From JBCAXA01 sp038749025 (GTDB taxonomy: Bacteria; Pseudomonadota; Gammaproteobacteria; Steroidobacterales; Woeseiaceae): a DNA stretch of 64,000 nucleotides. The stretch spans positions 44,944-108,943 of the forward strand of contig JBCDIL010000012.1 in the NCBI GenBank assembly GCA_038749025.1, read 5' to 3'. The notes under the pieces were generated by a model, which worked only from the letters and a program-made list of their open reading frames with translations, did no database searches and was not told the DNA's origin. The position numbers and the translations under genes were made by a program. Shown in pieces: positions 25,154 to 34,770 of the stretch. How positions within the stretch are numbered: position 1 is the first letter of the stretch; each line of letters starts with the position of its first letter.

Positions 25154-26602
25154 TCAGGCGATGACGTCGCTGCAAAGCTTGAGCAGCAGCCCAGGGAAAC
25201 AGCCCAGACCAAGAACGGCCAGCGCATTGGCAGAGAGGACCCAGCGAAAATCGATCGGTTTCGAAATTTGCTCGCTCGATTCCGGCGCATCGAAGTAAAT
25301 GACCTTCAACACCCTCAGGTAATAGAACGCACCAATCACTGAGAACACGACCATAATGATGGCCAGCGCGAGGTACAGCGAGCCGTCGCCAGCGTTTAGC
25401 ACCGCACTGATGACGTTGAGCTTGCCCCAGAATCCAACCCACGGCGGAATACCGGCGAGACCGAACATAAAACACGCCATCATCGCGGCAAACCAGGGGC
25501 TGCGCCGGTTCAGACCGCGAAAATCGTCTATGTTATCGGCCTCGAAGCCGCGCCGTGACAGCAACAGAATCATGGCAAACGCGCCGGCGCTCATCAGCAC
25601 ATAGGTGAGCGTGTAGAAAAGAGCCGCCCGGTAGCCAGCCGTCGTTCCCGCCAAAATGCCCATTAATATGAAACCAACGTGCGAGATCGTCGAATAGGCC
25701 AGCATGCGCTTCAGGTTGGTTTGCGCGAGGGCGACCAAGTTGCCGAGCGCGATCGAGCCGACCGCCAGAACGATCAGCATGCTCTGCCAGGCCGCGTGCA
25801 AATCGCCCAGCCCGTCGACCAATACCCGGATCGCCAGCGCGAACGAGGCGATTTTCGGTGCGGTGCCAATCAATAGCGTCACTGGCGTTCGAGCGCCGTG
25901 GTAGACGTCGGGAATCCACATGTGAAACGGCACCGCACCAAACTTAAACGCAATGCCGGCGACCAGGAACGACAGCCCGAACCAGAAGCCCAAGTCGTTG
26001 CCGTCGGTGCGACTGAGGGCTTGCGCCAAATCGGCAAATTGAACGCTTCCGAGCGTGCCATAGACCAGCGAGACGCCGTATAACAAAATGCCGGACGCGA
26101 TGGCGCCAAGCACGAAGTACTTCATTGCCGCTTCTGCCGATACCGATGAGTCGCGATCAAACGCCACCATTGCGTAGAGGCTCAGCGACAAGACCTCAAG
26201 ACCCATGTACATCGTCAACAAGCTAGCCGCCGAGACCATAACCATAATGCCCAGCAGCGAGAACAACGCGAGCACATAGAACTCGCCACGCTCTAAGGCG
26301 TGCTCGCGCAGGTAGTCACGCGCGTAAATCAGTACGAGCGCCATGCTCAGTACCGCAAACAGTTTCAGTAGGCTACCGAGTGGGTCGGCGATGTAGCTAC
26401 CCGAGAATGTCGTAACGGTCGACGCGAACCCCCCGTCAAGCAAGAACCCTGCAGTCACCGCGAGTGACAGCAAGGCGAGAGACCATGTCACGATACGGCG
26501 GTTGGTCGGAACGAAAAGATCGGCAACCAACACCACACAGATGGCCGAGAGCAGCGCGATCTCCGGGTAGGCGGGCTGAAACTGGGGTATGACAAATTCC
26601 AT
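25154..26602 (-). CDS. nuoN: NADH-quinone oxidoreductase subunit N
   Basis: A proton-pumping antiporter-like membrane subunit of complex I. 482 residues with about 14 hydrophobic segments and the antiporter-family motifs FKFGAVPFHMWIPDVYHGA and KRMLAYSTISHVGF. It is the last gene of the nuo operon, 24 bases after nuoM. Confidence 0.97.
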   Translation of the reverse strand: MEFVIPQFQPAYPEIALLSAICVVLVADLFVPTNRRIVTWSLALLSLAVTAGFLLDGGFASTVTTFSGSYIADPLGSLLKLFAVLSMALVLIYARDYLREHALERGEFYVLALFSLLGIMVMVSAASLLTMYMGLEVLSLSLYAMVAFDRDSSVSAEAAMKYFVLGAIASGILLYGVSLVYGTLGSVQFADLAQALSRTDGNDLGFWFGLSFLVAGIAFKFGAVPFHMWIPDVYHGARTPVTLLIGTAPKIASFALAIRVLVDGLGDLHAAWQSMLIVLAVGSIALGNLVALAQTNLKRMLAYSTISHVGFILMGILAGTTAGYRAALFYTLTYVLMSAGAFAMILLLSRRGFEADNIDDFRGLNRRSPWFAAMMACFMFGLAGIPPWVGFWGKLNVISAVLNAGDGSLYLALAIIMVVFSVIGAFYYLRVLKVIYFDAPESSEQISKPIDFRWVLSANALAVLGLGCFPGLLLKLCSDVIA

Positions 26603-26626
26603 GGAGCGTTTCCCTCGTGCTCGCGC

Positions 26627-28153
26627 CTACAGTTTGCTTTGGCTAACTTGCGTAACCAGCTGCTCGACGCTGGCCGCCATCATGTCGACGAGTGGATCGG
26701 GCCAGACACCCACGAGCAGCACGGCGACAGCCAGCACGCCGAGCACGAAGTACTCACGGCCGTTCAAATCGGTCAGCTCACCGACTTGCTCGTTGGCGAC
26801 ATCCCCGAAGATCACTCGCTTGACCATCCACAGGGTGTAGGCCGCACCGAGAATAAGCGTCGTCGCGGCTAAAAAGGCGTACCAGAAATTCGCCTTAAAC
26901 GCCGACAAGATCACCATGAACTCGCCGACGAAACCGGACGTCCCTGGTAGGCCTGCATTCGCCATCGCAAACAACACCATGAAGGCCGCAAAGTGCGGCA
27001 TTGTGTTGGCGACACCGCCGTAGTCGGCGATTTCACGCGAATGCATGCGGTCGTACATCACACCGACGCAGAAGAACATCGCGCCGGAAACCAGACCGTG
27101 CGACACCATCTGCACCATGCCGCCGCCGATACCAAGTGCCGCGCCATTGGTGGAACCAGAGTGAGCGAGGATCGGCCACAGCAGAAAAAATCCCAGCGTC
27201 ACGAAACCCATGTGCGCAATCGACGAATAGGCGATCAGCTTCTTCATGTCTTTTTGCACGAGCGCCACAAACCCGATGTAAACGACGGCGATCAGCGATA
27301 GCGCAATCATCATCCCAGCTAAGCTCTGGCTGGCGTCGGGCGCGATCGGCAAAGACAGCCGCACAAACCCGTACCCGCCCATCTTCAACATGATCGCCGC
27401 CAGAATAACGGAGCCGCCGGTTGGCGCTTCGACGTGAGCGTCCGGCAGCCACGTGTGAACTGGCCACATGGGGACTTTGACAGCGAACGCGAACAGAAAA
27501 GCGAGGAAGATCAGGGTTTGTGCAGTCGCACCGATTGGTAGTGCGTGAAAATCGAGCAACGAGTAACTGCCAGACTCGAGGTACAAATAAATCAACGAGA
27601 CCAGCATGAAAACGGAGCCAAGGAACGTGTACAAGAAGAACTTGATCGTGGCATACACACGTCGCGTACCGCCCCATACGCCAATGATGATAAACATCGG
27701 CACCAGCATCGCTTCCCAGAAGACGTAAAAGAGCATGGCATCGAGCGCGCAGAACACGCCGATCATCAAGCCCTCCAAGATCAAGAAAGCACCGAAGTAC
27801 TGCGCCGGACTGCGGCTAATGGCGCTCCAACCGGCGATGATCACCAACGGCGTAACAAACGCTGTCAAAACGATGAGCGGTAATGACAACCCATCGACGC
27901 CGAGGTAGTACCAAACGTTAAAAGCCCCGATCCACGGCTGGCGTTCAACAAACTGCATGGCGGCATTGGCGCTATCGAATGCGTTTACGACCGGTATACA
28001 CAGCACCAGTGTCGCCATCGAAATCGCGAGCGCCAACGGAGCCCCTAAACGTGAGTAAGGATTGTCCCCACGGTCTCCCGAGCCAAGAAACAACAGCGCC
28101 AAGCCGCCGATAACCGGCAGCCAGATCAATGCACTTAGCCAATACCCATCCAT
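26627..28153 (-). CDS. nuoM: NADH-quinone oxidoreductase subunit M
   Basis: An antiporter-like proton-pumping subunit of complex I. About 14 membrane helices; the conserved Glu is in FWEAMLVPMF, and the Lys-containing helix is in FAVKVPMWPVHTWLPDAH. The ATG at 28153 overlaps the nuoL stop as TAATG and gives 508 residues. A GTG three codons upstream is possible. Confidence 0.97.
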   Translation of the reverse strand: MDGYWLSALIWLPVIGGLALLFLGSGDRGDNPYSRLGAPLALAISMATLVLCIPVVNAFDSANAAMQFVERQPWIGAFNVWYYLGVDGLSLPLIVLTAFVTPLVIIAGWSAISRSPAQYFGAFLILEGLMIGVFCALDAMLFYVFWEAMLVPMFIIIGVWGGTRRVYATIKFFLYTFLGSVFMLVSLIYLYLESGSYSLLDFHALPIGATAQTLIFLAFLFAFAVKVPMWPVHTWLPDAHVEAPTGGSVILAAIMLKMGGYGFVRLSLPIAPDASQSLAGMMIALSLIAVVYIGFVALVQKDMKKLIAYSSIAHMGFVTLGFFLLWPILAHSGSTNGAALGIGGGMVQMVSHGLVSGAMFFCVGVMYDRMHSREIADYGGVANTMPHFAAFMVLFAMANAGLPGTSGFVGEFMVILSAFKANFWYAFLAATTLILGAAYTLWMVKRVIFGDVANEQVGELTDLNGREYFVLGVLAVAVLLVGVWPDPLVDMMAASVEQLVTQVSQSKL

Positions 28154-30117
28154 TATCGCCACACCACCCAGGCCAACATGGCCGTCAAGCCGAGCACCAT
28201 CGCGAACGCGTAGTGGTACAAGTAACCGCTTTGAATGTGCCGAGCTCGATTGCCGATAAAGCCAATGGCCCTAGCGGTTCCGTTAACCAGCAGCCCATCG
28301 ATAAGGCCGCGGTCACCGACGCTCCACAGCCCCCGTCCTAAGCGGCGCCCACCGGCAGCGAAGACATTGAGATACAGCGCATCGGCGTAGTACTTCTGCT
28401 CTAGCAAGTGCTTGAGCGCCGCCAGGCGTACCGCTAACCGGGCCGGAATATCGGGGCGCTGCAGCCACAAGAACCACGCTGTCGCGACACCCGCCAACGC
28501 CAAATACAGCGGCGCTGTTTTCAGAGCGTGGGTCACAAAGCCGGCCGGTCCATGGAAGTCGGCACCGAGTGCGGCCAGCGCATCGTGATCGGGTCGCACG
28601 ACGATCGCGCCGGCGAAGTAGTCGCCGAACAAGACCGGTCCGATCGTAAACCAGCCGATGACGGCCGATGGAATCGCGAGCAATGCCAACGGCACCCAAA
28701 CGACGGCCGGCGACTCGTGCAGGTGTGACCGAGTGTGCTCGTCCATCCGCTCTTTGCCATGAAAGACCAGGAAAAACATGCGGAACGAATACAACGCGGT
28801 CACGAAAACGCCGAGCAATACACTCCAATACGCAAGCCACGTTGCCGTCGTCGAATGGTCGTGGTGGGCGTGTGCTACCGCTTCGATGAGTGCGTCTTTC
28901 GAGAAAAAGCCAGCGAACCCAGGGAAGCCGATCAGCGCCAACGAACCGATCAGCGATGTCCAATAGGTTATGGGCATGTACTTACGAAGGCCGCCCATCT
29001 TGCGCATGTCTTGTTCGTGGTGCATTGCAATGATGACCGAACCCGCTGCGAGGAAAAGCAACGCTTTAAAGAACGCGTGCGTCATCAGATGGAACATACC
29101 CGCCGCGTAGGCTGACACACCGAGGGCAACCGTCATATAACCCAACTGCGACAGCGTCGAGTAAGCGACAACCCGTTTGATATCGTGTTGGATGAGACCC
29201 AACAGACCCATGAAGAAAGCGGTGATAGCCCCGACAGTAAGAATGAACGCCAACGCCGCTTCGCTGTACTCGTAAAGCGGCGACATCCGCGCCACCATGA
29301 AAATGCCGGCGGTCACCATGGTGGCCGCGTGAATCAGTGCCGAGATCGGCGTCGGGCCTTCCATCGAGTCTGGTAGCCAAACGTGCAACGGTACCTGGGC
29401 CGACTTACCCATCGCCCCGATGAACAACAGAATGCAAATAACTGTCATGGCGTTCCAGGCGGTATCGCCGAAGAGCACCATCGTCTCGCCCGACATCGCT
29501 TCGGCCGCACCGAACGCAGTTTGGTAATCCAATGTATTCGCGAAATAAACGACGCCCGCAATTCCAAGGATGAACCCGAAGTCACCCACGCGGTTGACCA
29601 AAAATGCCTTTAAATTCGCGAATATTGCCGACGGTTTTTTGAACCAAAAACCAATCAACAAGTACGATACTAAGCCGACCGCTTCCCAACCGAAAAACAA
29701 CTGCAAAAAGTTATTCGACATGACCAACATGAGCATGGCGAATGTGAACAGCGAGATATAACTAAAGAAGCGCTGATAGCCATCATCGTCGTGCATATAA
29801 CCGATGGTGTAGATATGCACCATTAACGATACAAAGGTGACGACAACCATCATCATGGCCGACAACCGGTCGATCAAAAAGCCGACTTCCATGCTGAGTC
29901 CATCGAGCACGGCCCATTGATACAGGGTGTAATTCTCCACCGTACCGCCGTCGAACATCAGGTGCTTTAGAACGAGGACCGAGCAAACCGCAGAGACGCC
30001 GACGCCGAGTATCGTGACCCAGTGAGCGCCTGCGCGGCCAATGTAACGGCCGGCAAGTCCAGCGATGACGCTAGCTAGCAAAGGCGCAAGTACGATGGTG
30101 AGGTGAATAGCGTGCAT
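28153..30117 (-). CDS. nuoL: NADH-quinone oxidoreductase subunit L
   Basis: The distal antiporter-like subunit of complex I with the long lateral helix. 654 residues; FFGWEAVGLVSYLLIGFW, KSAQVPLHVWLPDSMEGPTP and KRVVAYSTLSQLGY are family motifs. The C-terminal amphipathic helix precedes a final membrane segment (AFAMVLGLTAMLAWVVW). It lies 9 bases after nuoK. Confidence 0.98.
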   Translation of the reverse strand: MHAIHLTIVLAPLLASVIAGLAGRYIGRAGAHWVTILGVGVSAVCSVLVLKHLMFDGGTVENYTLYQWAVLDGLSMEVGFLIDRLSAMMMVVVTFVSLMVHIYTIGYMHDDDGYQRFFSYISLFTFAMLMLVMSNNFLQLFFGWEAVGLVSYLLIGFWFKKPSAIFANLKAFLVNRVGDFGFILGIAGVVYFANTLDYQTAFGAAEAMSGETMVLFGDTAWNAMTVICILLFIGAMGKSAQVPLHVWLPDSMEGPTPISALIHAATMVTAGIFMVARMSPLYEYSEAALAFILTVGAITAFFMGLLGLIQHDIKRVVAYSTLSQLGYMTVALGVSAYAAGMFHLMTHAFFKALLFLAAGSVIIAMHHEQDMRKMGGLRKYMPITYWTSLIGSLALIGFPGFAGFFSKDALIEAVAHAHHDHSTTATWLAYWSVLLGVFVTALYSFRMFFLVFHGKERMDEHTRSHLHESPAVVWVPLALLAIPSAVIGWFTIGPVLFGDYFAGAIVVRPDHDALAALGADFHGPAGFVTHALKTAPLYLALAGVATAWFLWLQRPDIPARLAVRLAALKHLLEQKYYADALYLNVFAAGGRRLGRGLWSVGDRGLIDGLLVNGTARAIGFIGNRARHIQSGYLYHYAFAMVLGLTAMLAWVVWR

Positions 30118-30126
30118 GCTCGTGCC

Positions 30127-30438
30127 CTAGCCTTTCATCGCGTCGAGTTCTTGAACATTGATGCTGCGCCTATTGCGGAACAACACGACGAGAATGGCCA
30201 GCCCAATCGCGGCTTCGGCCGCCGCAACCGTCAAAATGAAAAAGACAAACACTTGACCGGTAAGATCGTCTAGATAGCGCGAAAAGGCGACGAAATTGTA
30301 GTTCACCGACAACAGCATCAGCTCGATGCACATCAGCAAAACGATAACGTTTTTCCGATTTATGAAAATGCCGGCAATGCTAATGGCGAACAACACGGCT
30401 GCCAGGGTTAGATAGTGACCAAGACCGATGCTCATCAT
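30127..30438 (-). CDS. nuoK: NADH-quinone oxidoreductase subunit K
   Basis: A small membrane subunit (103 residues, three helices) of complex I. It carries the conserved Glu residues in CIELMLLSVN and AAAEAAIGLAI that form part of the proton path. Its start overlaps the nuoJ stop (ATGA). Confidence 0.97.
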   Translation of the reverse strand: MMSIGLGHYLTLAAVLFAISIAGIFINRKNVIVLLMCIELMLLSVNYNFVAFSRYLDDLTGQVFVFFILTVAAAEAAIGLAILVVLFRNRRSINVQELDAMKG

Positions 30439-31034
30439 GACTTTTCGGCCTCCATCGATACGACCCGTACCCGGTCCTTCGGGTTAACCGCGACCTGGCG
30501 AGCAATATCTTGGACTTTGAGACCCGGTCTGCGTCGCATCGTCAAGGCTATCGCCGCGACGATAGCCAGTAGCAAGACAACCGCCGCTAATTCAAACGCG
30601 TAGACGTGTTCGGTGTACAACACACCGGCAAGCGCCTTGGTATTGCTGACCGGCGCTGCTGGCAGTTCGGTCGCCGCAGTCGCCTGCAAGCTGGCGCTGC
30701 GATACCAGATGATCTGCAGTAACTCGAACACCATCAGCGCCGCCACACCGAGGCCAAGTGGTGCGTAGCGATGAATACCGCGGCGGGCTTCTTCGACGTT
30801 GATATCGAGCATCATCACGACAAACAAGAACAGCACCATCACCGCACCGACGTAGACCAGTACCAGGACAATCGCTAGAAATTCCGCTTCGATGAGCAAC
30901 CACAAGGCCGCACTGTTGAAAAAGGCAAGCACGAGGCACATGACAGAGTGCACAGGGTTGCGGGCGAAGATGACGCCTAGCGCCGCCGCCAGCAGTACGG
31001 CCGAAAATCCGTAGAACAGGATTGCCTGAAACAC
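30435..31034 (-). CDS. nuoJ: NADH-quinone oxidoreductase subunit J
   Basis: A membrane subunit of complex I with five helices, 199 residues. The conserved segment LVYVGAVMVLFLFVVMML marks helix 3. Its stop overlaps nuoK; nuoI ends 25 bases upstream. Confidence 0.97.
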   Translation of the reverse strand: MFQAILFYGFSAVLLAAALGVIFARNPVHSVMCLVLAFFNSAALWLLIEAEFLAIVLVLVYVGAVMVLFLFVVMMLDINVEEARRGIHRYAPLGLGVAALMVFELLQIIWYRSASLQATAATELPAAPVSNTKALAGVLYTEHVYAFELAAVVLLLAIVAAIALTMRRRPGLKVQDIARQVAVNPKDRVRVVSMEAEKS

Positions 31035-31059
31035 GCGTGCTCCCAGAGTTTGCTTATTG

Positions 31060-31548
31060 TTATCGGTACGGCGCGTCGGCCGCTTTGTCCGCAGCGATCA
31101 TCGCCTCGAACCGATCCCCAACGGCGAGAAGTTTCTCTTTCGACATGATGTTCTCGCCGCGGTTTTCCATGTGGTATTCGTGTATCCGCGTCTCAACGAT
31201 CGCATCGACGGGACACGCTTCCTCACAAAAGCCGCAATAAATGCACTTGAAAAGGTCGATATCGTAGCGCGTGGTACGGCGTGTACCGTCGGCGCTGACG
31301 CCAGATTCAATCGTTATAGCCAGGGCCGGGCAGACCGCCTCACACAGTTTGCAGGCGATACAGCGTTCCTCGCCGTTGGCGTACCGGCGTAGCGCATGCA
31401 AACCACGAAAACGCGGTGACTGGGGCGTTTTCTCCTCGGGGTACTGAACGGTAACCGACGGCCGAAAGAGGCTTCTAAACGTGACGGACAAGCCTTGCCA
31501 CAGCTCCAACAGTAAGAACGTCCGGGTCCAGTGCTTTAACGCATTCAT
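31060..31548 (-). CDS. nuoI: NADH-quinone oxidoreductase subunit I
   Basis: A peripheral-arm subunit with two [4Fe-4S] clusters, visible as CIACKLCEAVCP and CIYCGFCEEACP. 162 residues. It passes electrons toward NuoB. Its start overlaps the nuoH stop (ATGA). Confidence 0.98.
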   Translation of the reverse strand: MNALKHWTRTFLLLELWQGLSVTFRSLFRPSVTVQYPEEKTPQSPRFRGLHALRRYANGEERCIACKLCEAVCPALAITIESGVSADGTRRTTRYDIDLFKCIYCGFCEEACPVDAIVETRIHEYHMENRGENIMSKEKLLAVGDRFEAMIAADKAADAPYR

Positions 31549-32606
31549 GATGCAGCTACCTCAACCGCAGTTTGTGCCCAAGGTCCGATCTGTTGCCACG
31601 CAAATACAACCTCGACAGCGATCCACACGATGGTCACTGGAATAAAAACCTTCCAACCCAAGCGCATGATCTGGTCGTAGCGGTATCGCGGAAACGTTGC
31701 GCGGAACCAAAAGAAACAAAACAAGAAGAAAACGGTTTTGATGGCAAGCCAGTGCAAACCGGCCGCCGCCAGCCACGTATTGGCCAGTCCGGGCACACCC
31801 TCGAACGGTGACAACCAACCGCCGAAGAAGAAAATCGCCGTTAACGCAGCGATCAGAATCATGTTGGCGTATTCGGCCAAGAAAAAGACCGCGAATGCCA
31901 CGCCGGAATATTCGACATGAAAACCCGCTACGATCTCCGACTCGCCTTCAGCAACATCGAACGGCGCCCGGTTCGTTTCTGCGACGCCGGAGACGAAGTA
32001 GACGACAAACAGCGGCAACAGCCATAGCAGGAACCAATGGCCAACGCCGCCGCGTTGCGCTTCGATGATCTCACCTAAATTAAGGCTACCCGCCGCCATC
32101 AGCACGCCAACCAGCGCAAAGCCCATCGCGATTTCGTAGGCAACGATCTGTGCGGCGGACCGCATTGCACCGAGTAGGGCATACTTTGAATTGGTCGCCC
32201 AGCCGGCGAGGATAACCCCGTAGACACCGACCGACGTCAGTGCCAGAACGTATAACAATCCGGCATCGATGTCCGCGATGACAAAACCGTCCCATAGCGG
32301 CATAACCGCCCAGGCCGCAAACGCCGGTGTAATCGCCAGCAATGGAGCGATAACAAACAGGAACCGACTCGAGTTGCTCGGAACAACAACTTCTTTCAGT
32401 AACAACTTGAGAACATCGGCAAACGGTTGCAGCAAGCCACGGAAACCAACCCGGTTCGGCCCTAGGCGGCGCTGCATATAGCCAATGAATTTCCGCTCGG
32501 CGAGCGTTGCATAGGCGACACACAGAATGAGCACGACCGTGACGCCGAGGATGGCGCCAATGGTCTGCAGTAACGCGAGGTTGTCGTTGATGAAGCGAGC
32601 GATCAT
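31545..32606 (-). CDS. nuoH: NADH-quinone oxidoreductase subunit H
   Basis: A membrane subunit at the quinone-binding interface. It has eight helices and motifs ERKFIGYMQRRLGPNRVG, KEVVVPSNS and ETNRAPFDVAEGESEIVAGF. The ATG at 32606 overlaps the nuoG stop (ATGA), giving 353 residues; an upstream in-frame start inside nuoG is rejected. Confidence 0.97.
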   Translation of the reverse strand: MIARFINDNLALLQTIGAILGVTVVLILCVAYATLAERKFIGYMQRRLGPNRVGFRGLLQPFADVLKLLLKEVVVPSNSSRFLFVIAPLLAITPAFAAWAVMPLWDGFVIADIDAGLLYVLALTSVGVYGVILAGWATNSKYALLGAMRSAAQIVAYEIAMGFALVGVLMAAGSLNLGEIIEAQRGGVGHWFLLWLLPLFVVYFVSGVAETNRAPFDVAEGESEIVAGFHVEYSGVAFAVFFLAEYANMILIAALTAIFFFGGWLSPFEGVPGLANTWLAAAGLHWLAIKTVFFLFCFFWFRATFPRYRYDQIMRLGWKVFIPVTIVWIAVEVVFAWQQIGPWAQTAVEVAAS

Positions 32607-34762
32607 GACTGTCGTTGTCCGCCCCGCCACTGTAGGCCATTGCTGCCAGCGCGCGTAAGCTGCAAAGCACTCGCTCGCCGAACCACCGGGTCGACTTCGT
32701 AGATCGGTACGTGAATCGCCGCGGCCTCGCCATTCAGCCGCCGCACACTGACGGGCGCCTCTAACAAACGTGGCTGCGGCAACGTATCCGGCATGTTGAT
32801 CGCTTCGTTAACAGCGTCGAGAACAGCGTTCGAATCGAGGTAAGCGACGTCTGGGACATCACAGAATTCCGCCAACACACGGAGTACCTTCCACAATGGC
32901 CGCGAATCGCCAACGGGCGATGCGACGCCCTGAAAACTCTGCCATGTACCGGCAGCGTTGATGAATGTGCCAGACGTTTCGGCAAACGTGCCGGCGGGTA
33001 ACAACACGGTAGCGGTTTCTAGCAGCGCGTCACTGACAAAACTCGTAACAGCAACGACCGACGGAGCTTCGCGCAGTGCTTGCATCGCTCCCGTGTGGCG
33101 AAGATCGATGTCCGGGTCACACATGACTAAGCAGTAGCTCTTGCGCGGTTTCTCGAACATCTCGATCGCGTTCAGCCCGCCATCGCGACCCTCAGGTGTA
33201 AGCCCGAGCAGACGAGCCCCGGCGCTGTTGGCGCCGGCGCTTACTTGCCCGACGACGCCATCGATAGCATTAGCGATCGCCGTACTCAGTGTTAGCAGGG
33301 CCGCGTAGGACGGATGTCGACTCGCGCCGATTCCGACGAGCAAGTAGGGACGCTCTGCGTCACGCAAGCTTGTCGCCAGAGCAAGCTGCGAATCGCTGAC
33401 GCGCGCATTTTTTATCAACGTCGCGACATCGCTAGGTAATGCGCTTGTGTCGATCGATAGCGCTTGGCCGATTGCCGCAAGCTCGTCCAGAATTTCGCCG
33501 GTCAGATTCGTATGCTCAAATCGATAGGGTCGCGTTTCGCTATCAATGACAGCAACGCTAGCGCCCGCCAAAGCCGCTTTACGAACTCGGTGAGCGAGTA
33601 TCGGTGCCTCGTCTCGCAGAGCCGCACCGATAAGCGCGATGGCATCGCGCTGCTCGATTGCCTCGATCGCCATACCCAGGTTGGGGAACAACGGCTCGAT
33701 AGCGGGCGCCGAAAAGTCGGTCTGACCGAGCCGATAGTCGACATTAGAGCAACCGATATGATCCATTAAGCGACGCAATAGGAATTGTTCCTCAAGCGTC
33801 GTACTCGGGGAAACAAGTACGCCGAGTTGGTCGCTGGCGACACCGGTCATCGCACCGGAAGCGGCCTCAAGCGCTGTCGCCCAATCGCAGTCTACCCAGT
33901 TGCCGTCGGCGTCGCGCACCCGTGGAGTCGTTAGCCGCTGGTCGGAGTAGATTGCTTCGTAGCTGAAGCGATCGCGATCGGCGATCCACGTCTCGTTAAT
34001 CGTCTCGTTCGGACGCGGCACGATTCGTTTAATTGTCCCGCGCAGAACGTGCGCATAGATGTTGGCGCCAACACAGTCGTGCGGTGAAATGGTTGGATGT
34101 TGCTCCATTTCCCAAGCGCGCGCGCTGTAGCGATAAGGCTTATTGTTGAGCGCACCGACGGGGCACAAATCGATAATATTGCCGGACAGTTCGTGATCGA
34201 CACTTTTCTCAATGAATGTGCCGATTTTCATGTTTTCACCGCGATCGGTCGTGCCGAGTTCTGCAATACCAGCGATCTCTTGGCCGAAGCGAACACACCG
34301 CGTGCAATGAATACAACGCGTCATGTCGGTCGACACGAGCGGTCCTAAATTTTTGTCGGCAACGACGCGTTTGCGATCGGTGTAGCGAGACACATCACGC
34401 CCGTAACCAACCGCCAGATCTTGCAGCTCGCACTCACCGCCTTGGTCGCAGATGGGGCAATCGAGCGGGTGGTTGATCAACAAAAATTCCATCGTCGCGC
34501 GCTGTGCCGATACAGCTCGTTCTGAGCGCGTAAACACCTTCATGCCGTCCGCAACCGGCGTAGCACAAGCCGGCAACGGTTTGGGTGCTTTTTCAACTTC
34601 GACGAGACACATGCGGCAATTCGCCGCCACCGATAATTTTTCGTGGTAACAGAACCGTGGCACGTACTTCGATGCCGCATCGGTTACCTCGATCAACATC
34701 TGTCCGCGGCGTGCTGTTACCTCTTCGCCGTCGACCTCCAGTGTTATTACATCGTCAGACAT
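32603..34762 (-). CDS. nuoG: NADH-quinone oxidoreductase subunit G
   Basis: The large peripheral subunit with iron-sulfur clusters. It has an N-terminal 2Fe-2S ferredoxin domain (CYHEKLSVAANCRMCLVEV), a His-Cys cluster (HPLDCPICDQGGECELQD) and a further four-Cys [4Fe-4S] motif (CIHCTRCVRF). A molybdopterin-oxidoreductase-like domain without cofactor follows. 719 residues, the shorter form of the subunit compared with E. coli. Confidence 0.97.
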   Translation of the reverse strand: MSDDVITLEVDGEEVTARRGQMLIEVTDAASKYVPRFCYHEKLSVAANCRMCLVEVEKAPKPLPACATPVADGMKVFTRSERAVSAQRATMEFLLINHPLDCPICDQGGECELQDLAVGYGRDVSRYTDRKRVVADKNLGPLVSTDMTRCIHCTRCVRFGQEIAGIAELGTTDRGENMKIGTFIEKSVDHELSGNIIDLCPVGALNNKPYRYSARAWEMEQHPTISPHDCVGANIYAHVLRGTIKRIVPRPNETINETWIADRDRFSYEAIYSDQRLTTPRVRDADGNWVDCDWATALEAASGAMTGVASDQLGVLVSPSTTLEEQFLLRRLMDHIGCSNVDYRLGQTDFSAPAIEPLFPNLGMAIEAIEQRDAIALIGAALRDEAPILAHRVRKAALAGASVAVIDSETRPYRFEHTNLTGEILDELAAIGQALSIDTSALPSDVATLIKNARVSDSQLALATSLRDAERPYLLVGIGASRHPSYAALLTLSTAIANAIDGVVGQVSAGANSAGARLLGLTPEGRDGGLNAIEMFEKPRKSYCLVMCDPDIDLRHTGAMQALREAPSVVAVTSFVSDALLETATVLLPAGTFAETSGTFINAAGTWQSFQGVASPVGDSRPLWKVLRVLAEFCDVPDVAYLDSNAVLDAVNEAINMPDTLPQPRLLEAPVSVRRLNGEAAAIHVPIYEVDPVVRRASALQLTRAGSNGLQWRGGQRQS

Positions 34763-34770
34763 AGTCTCAC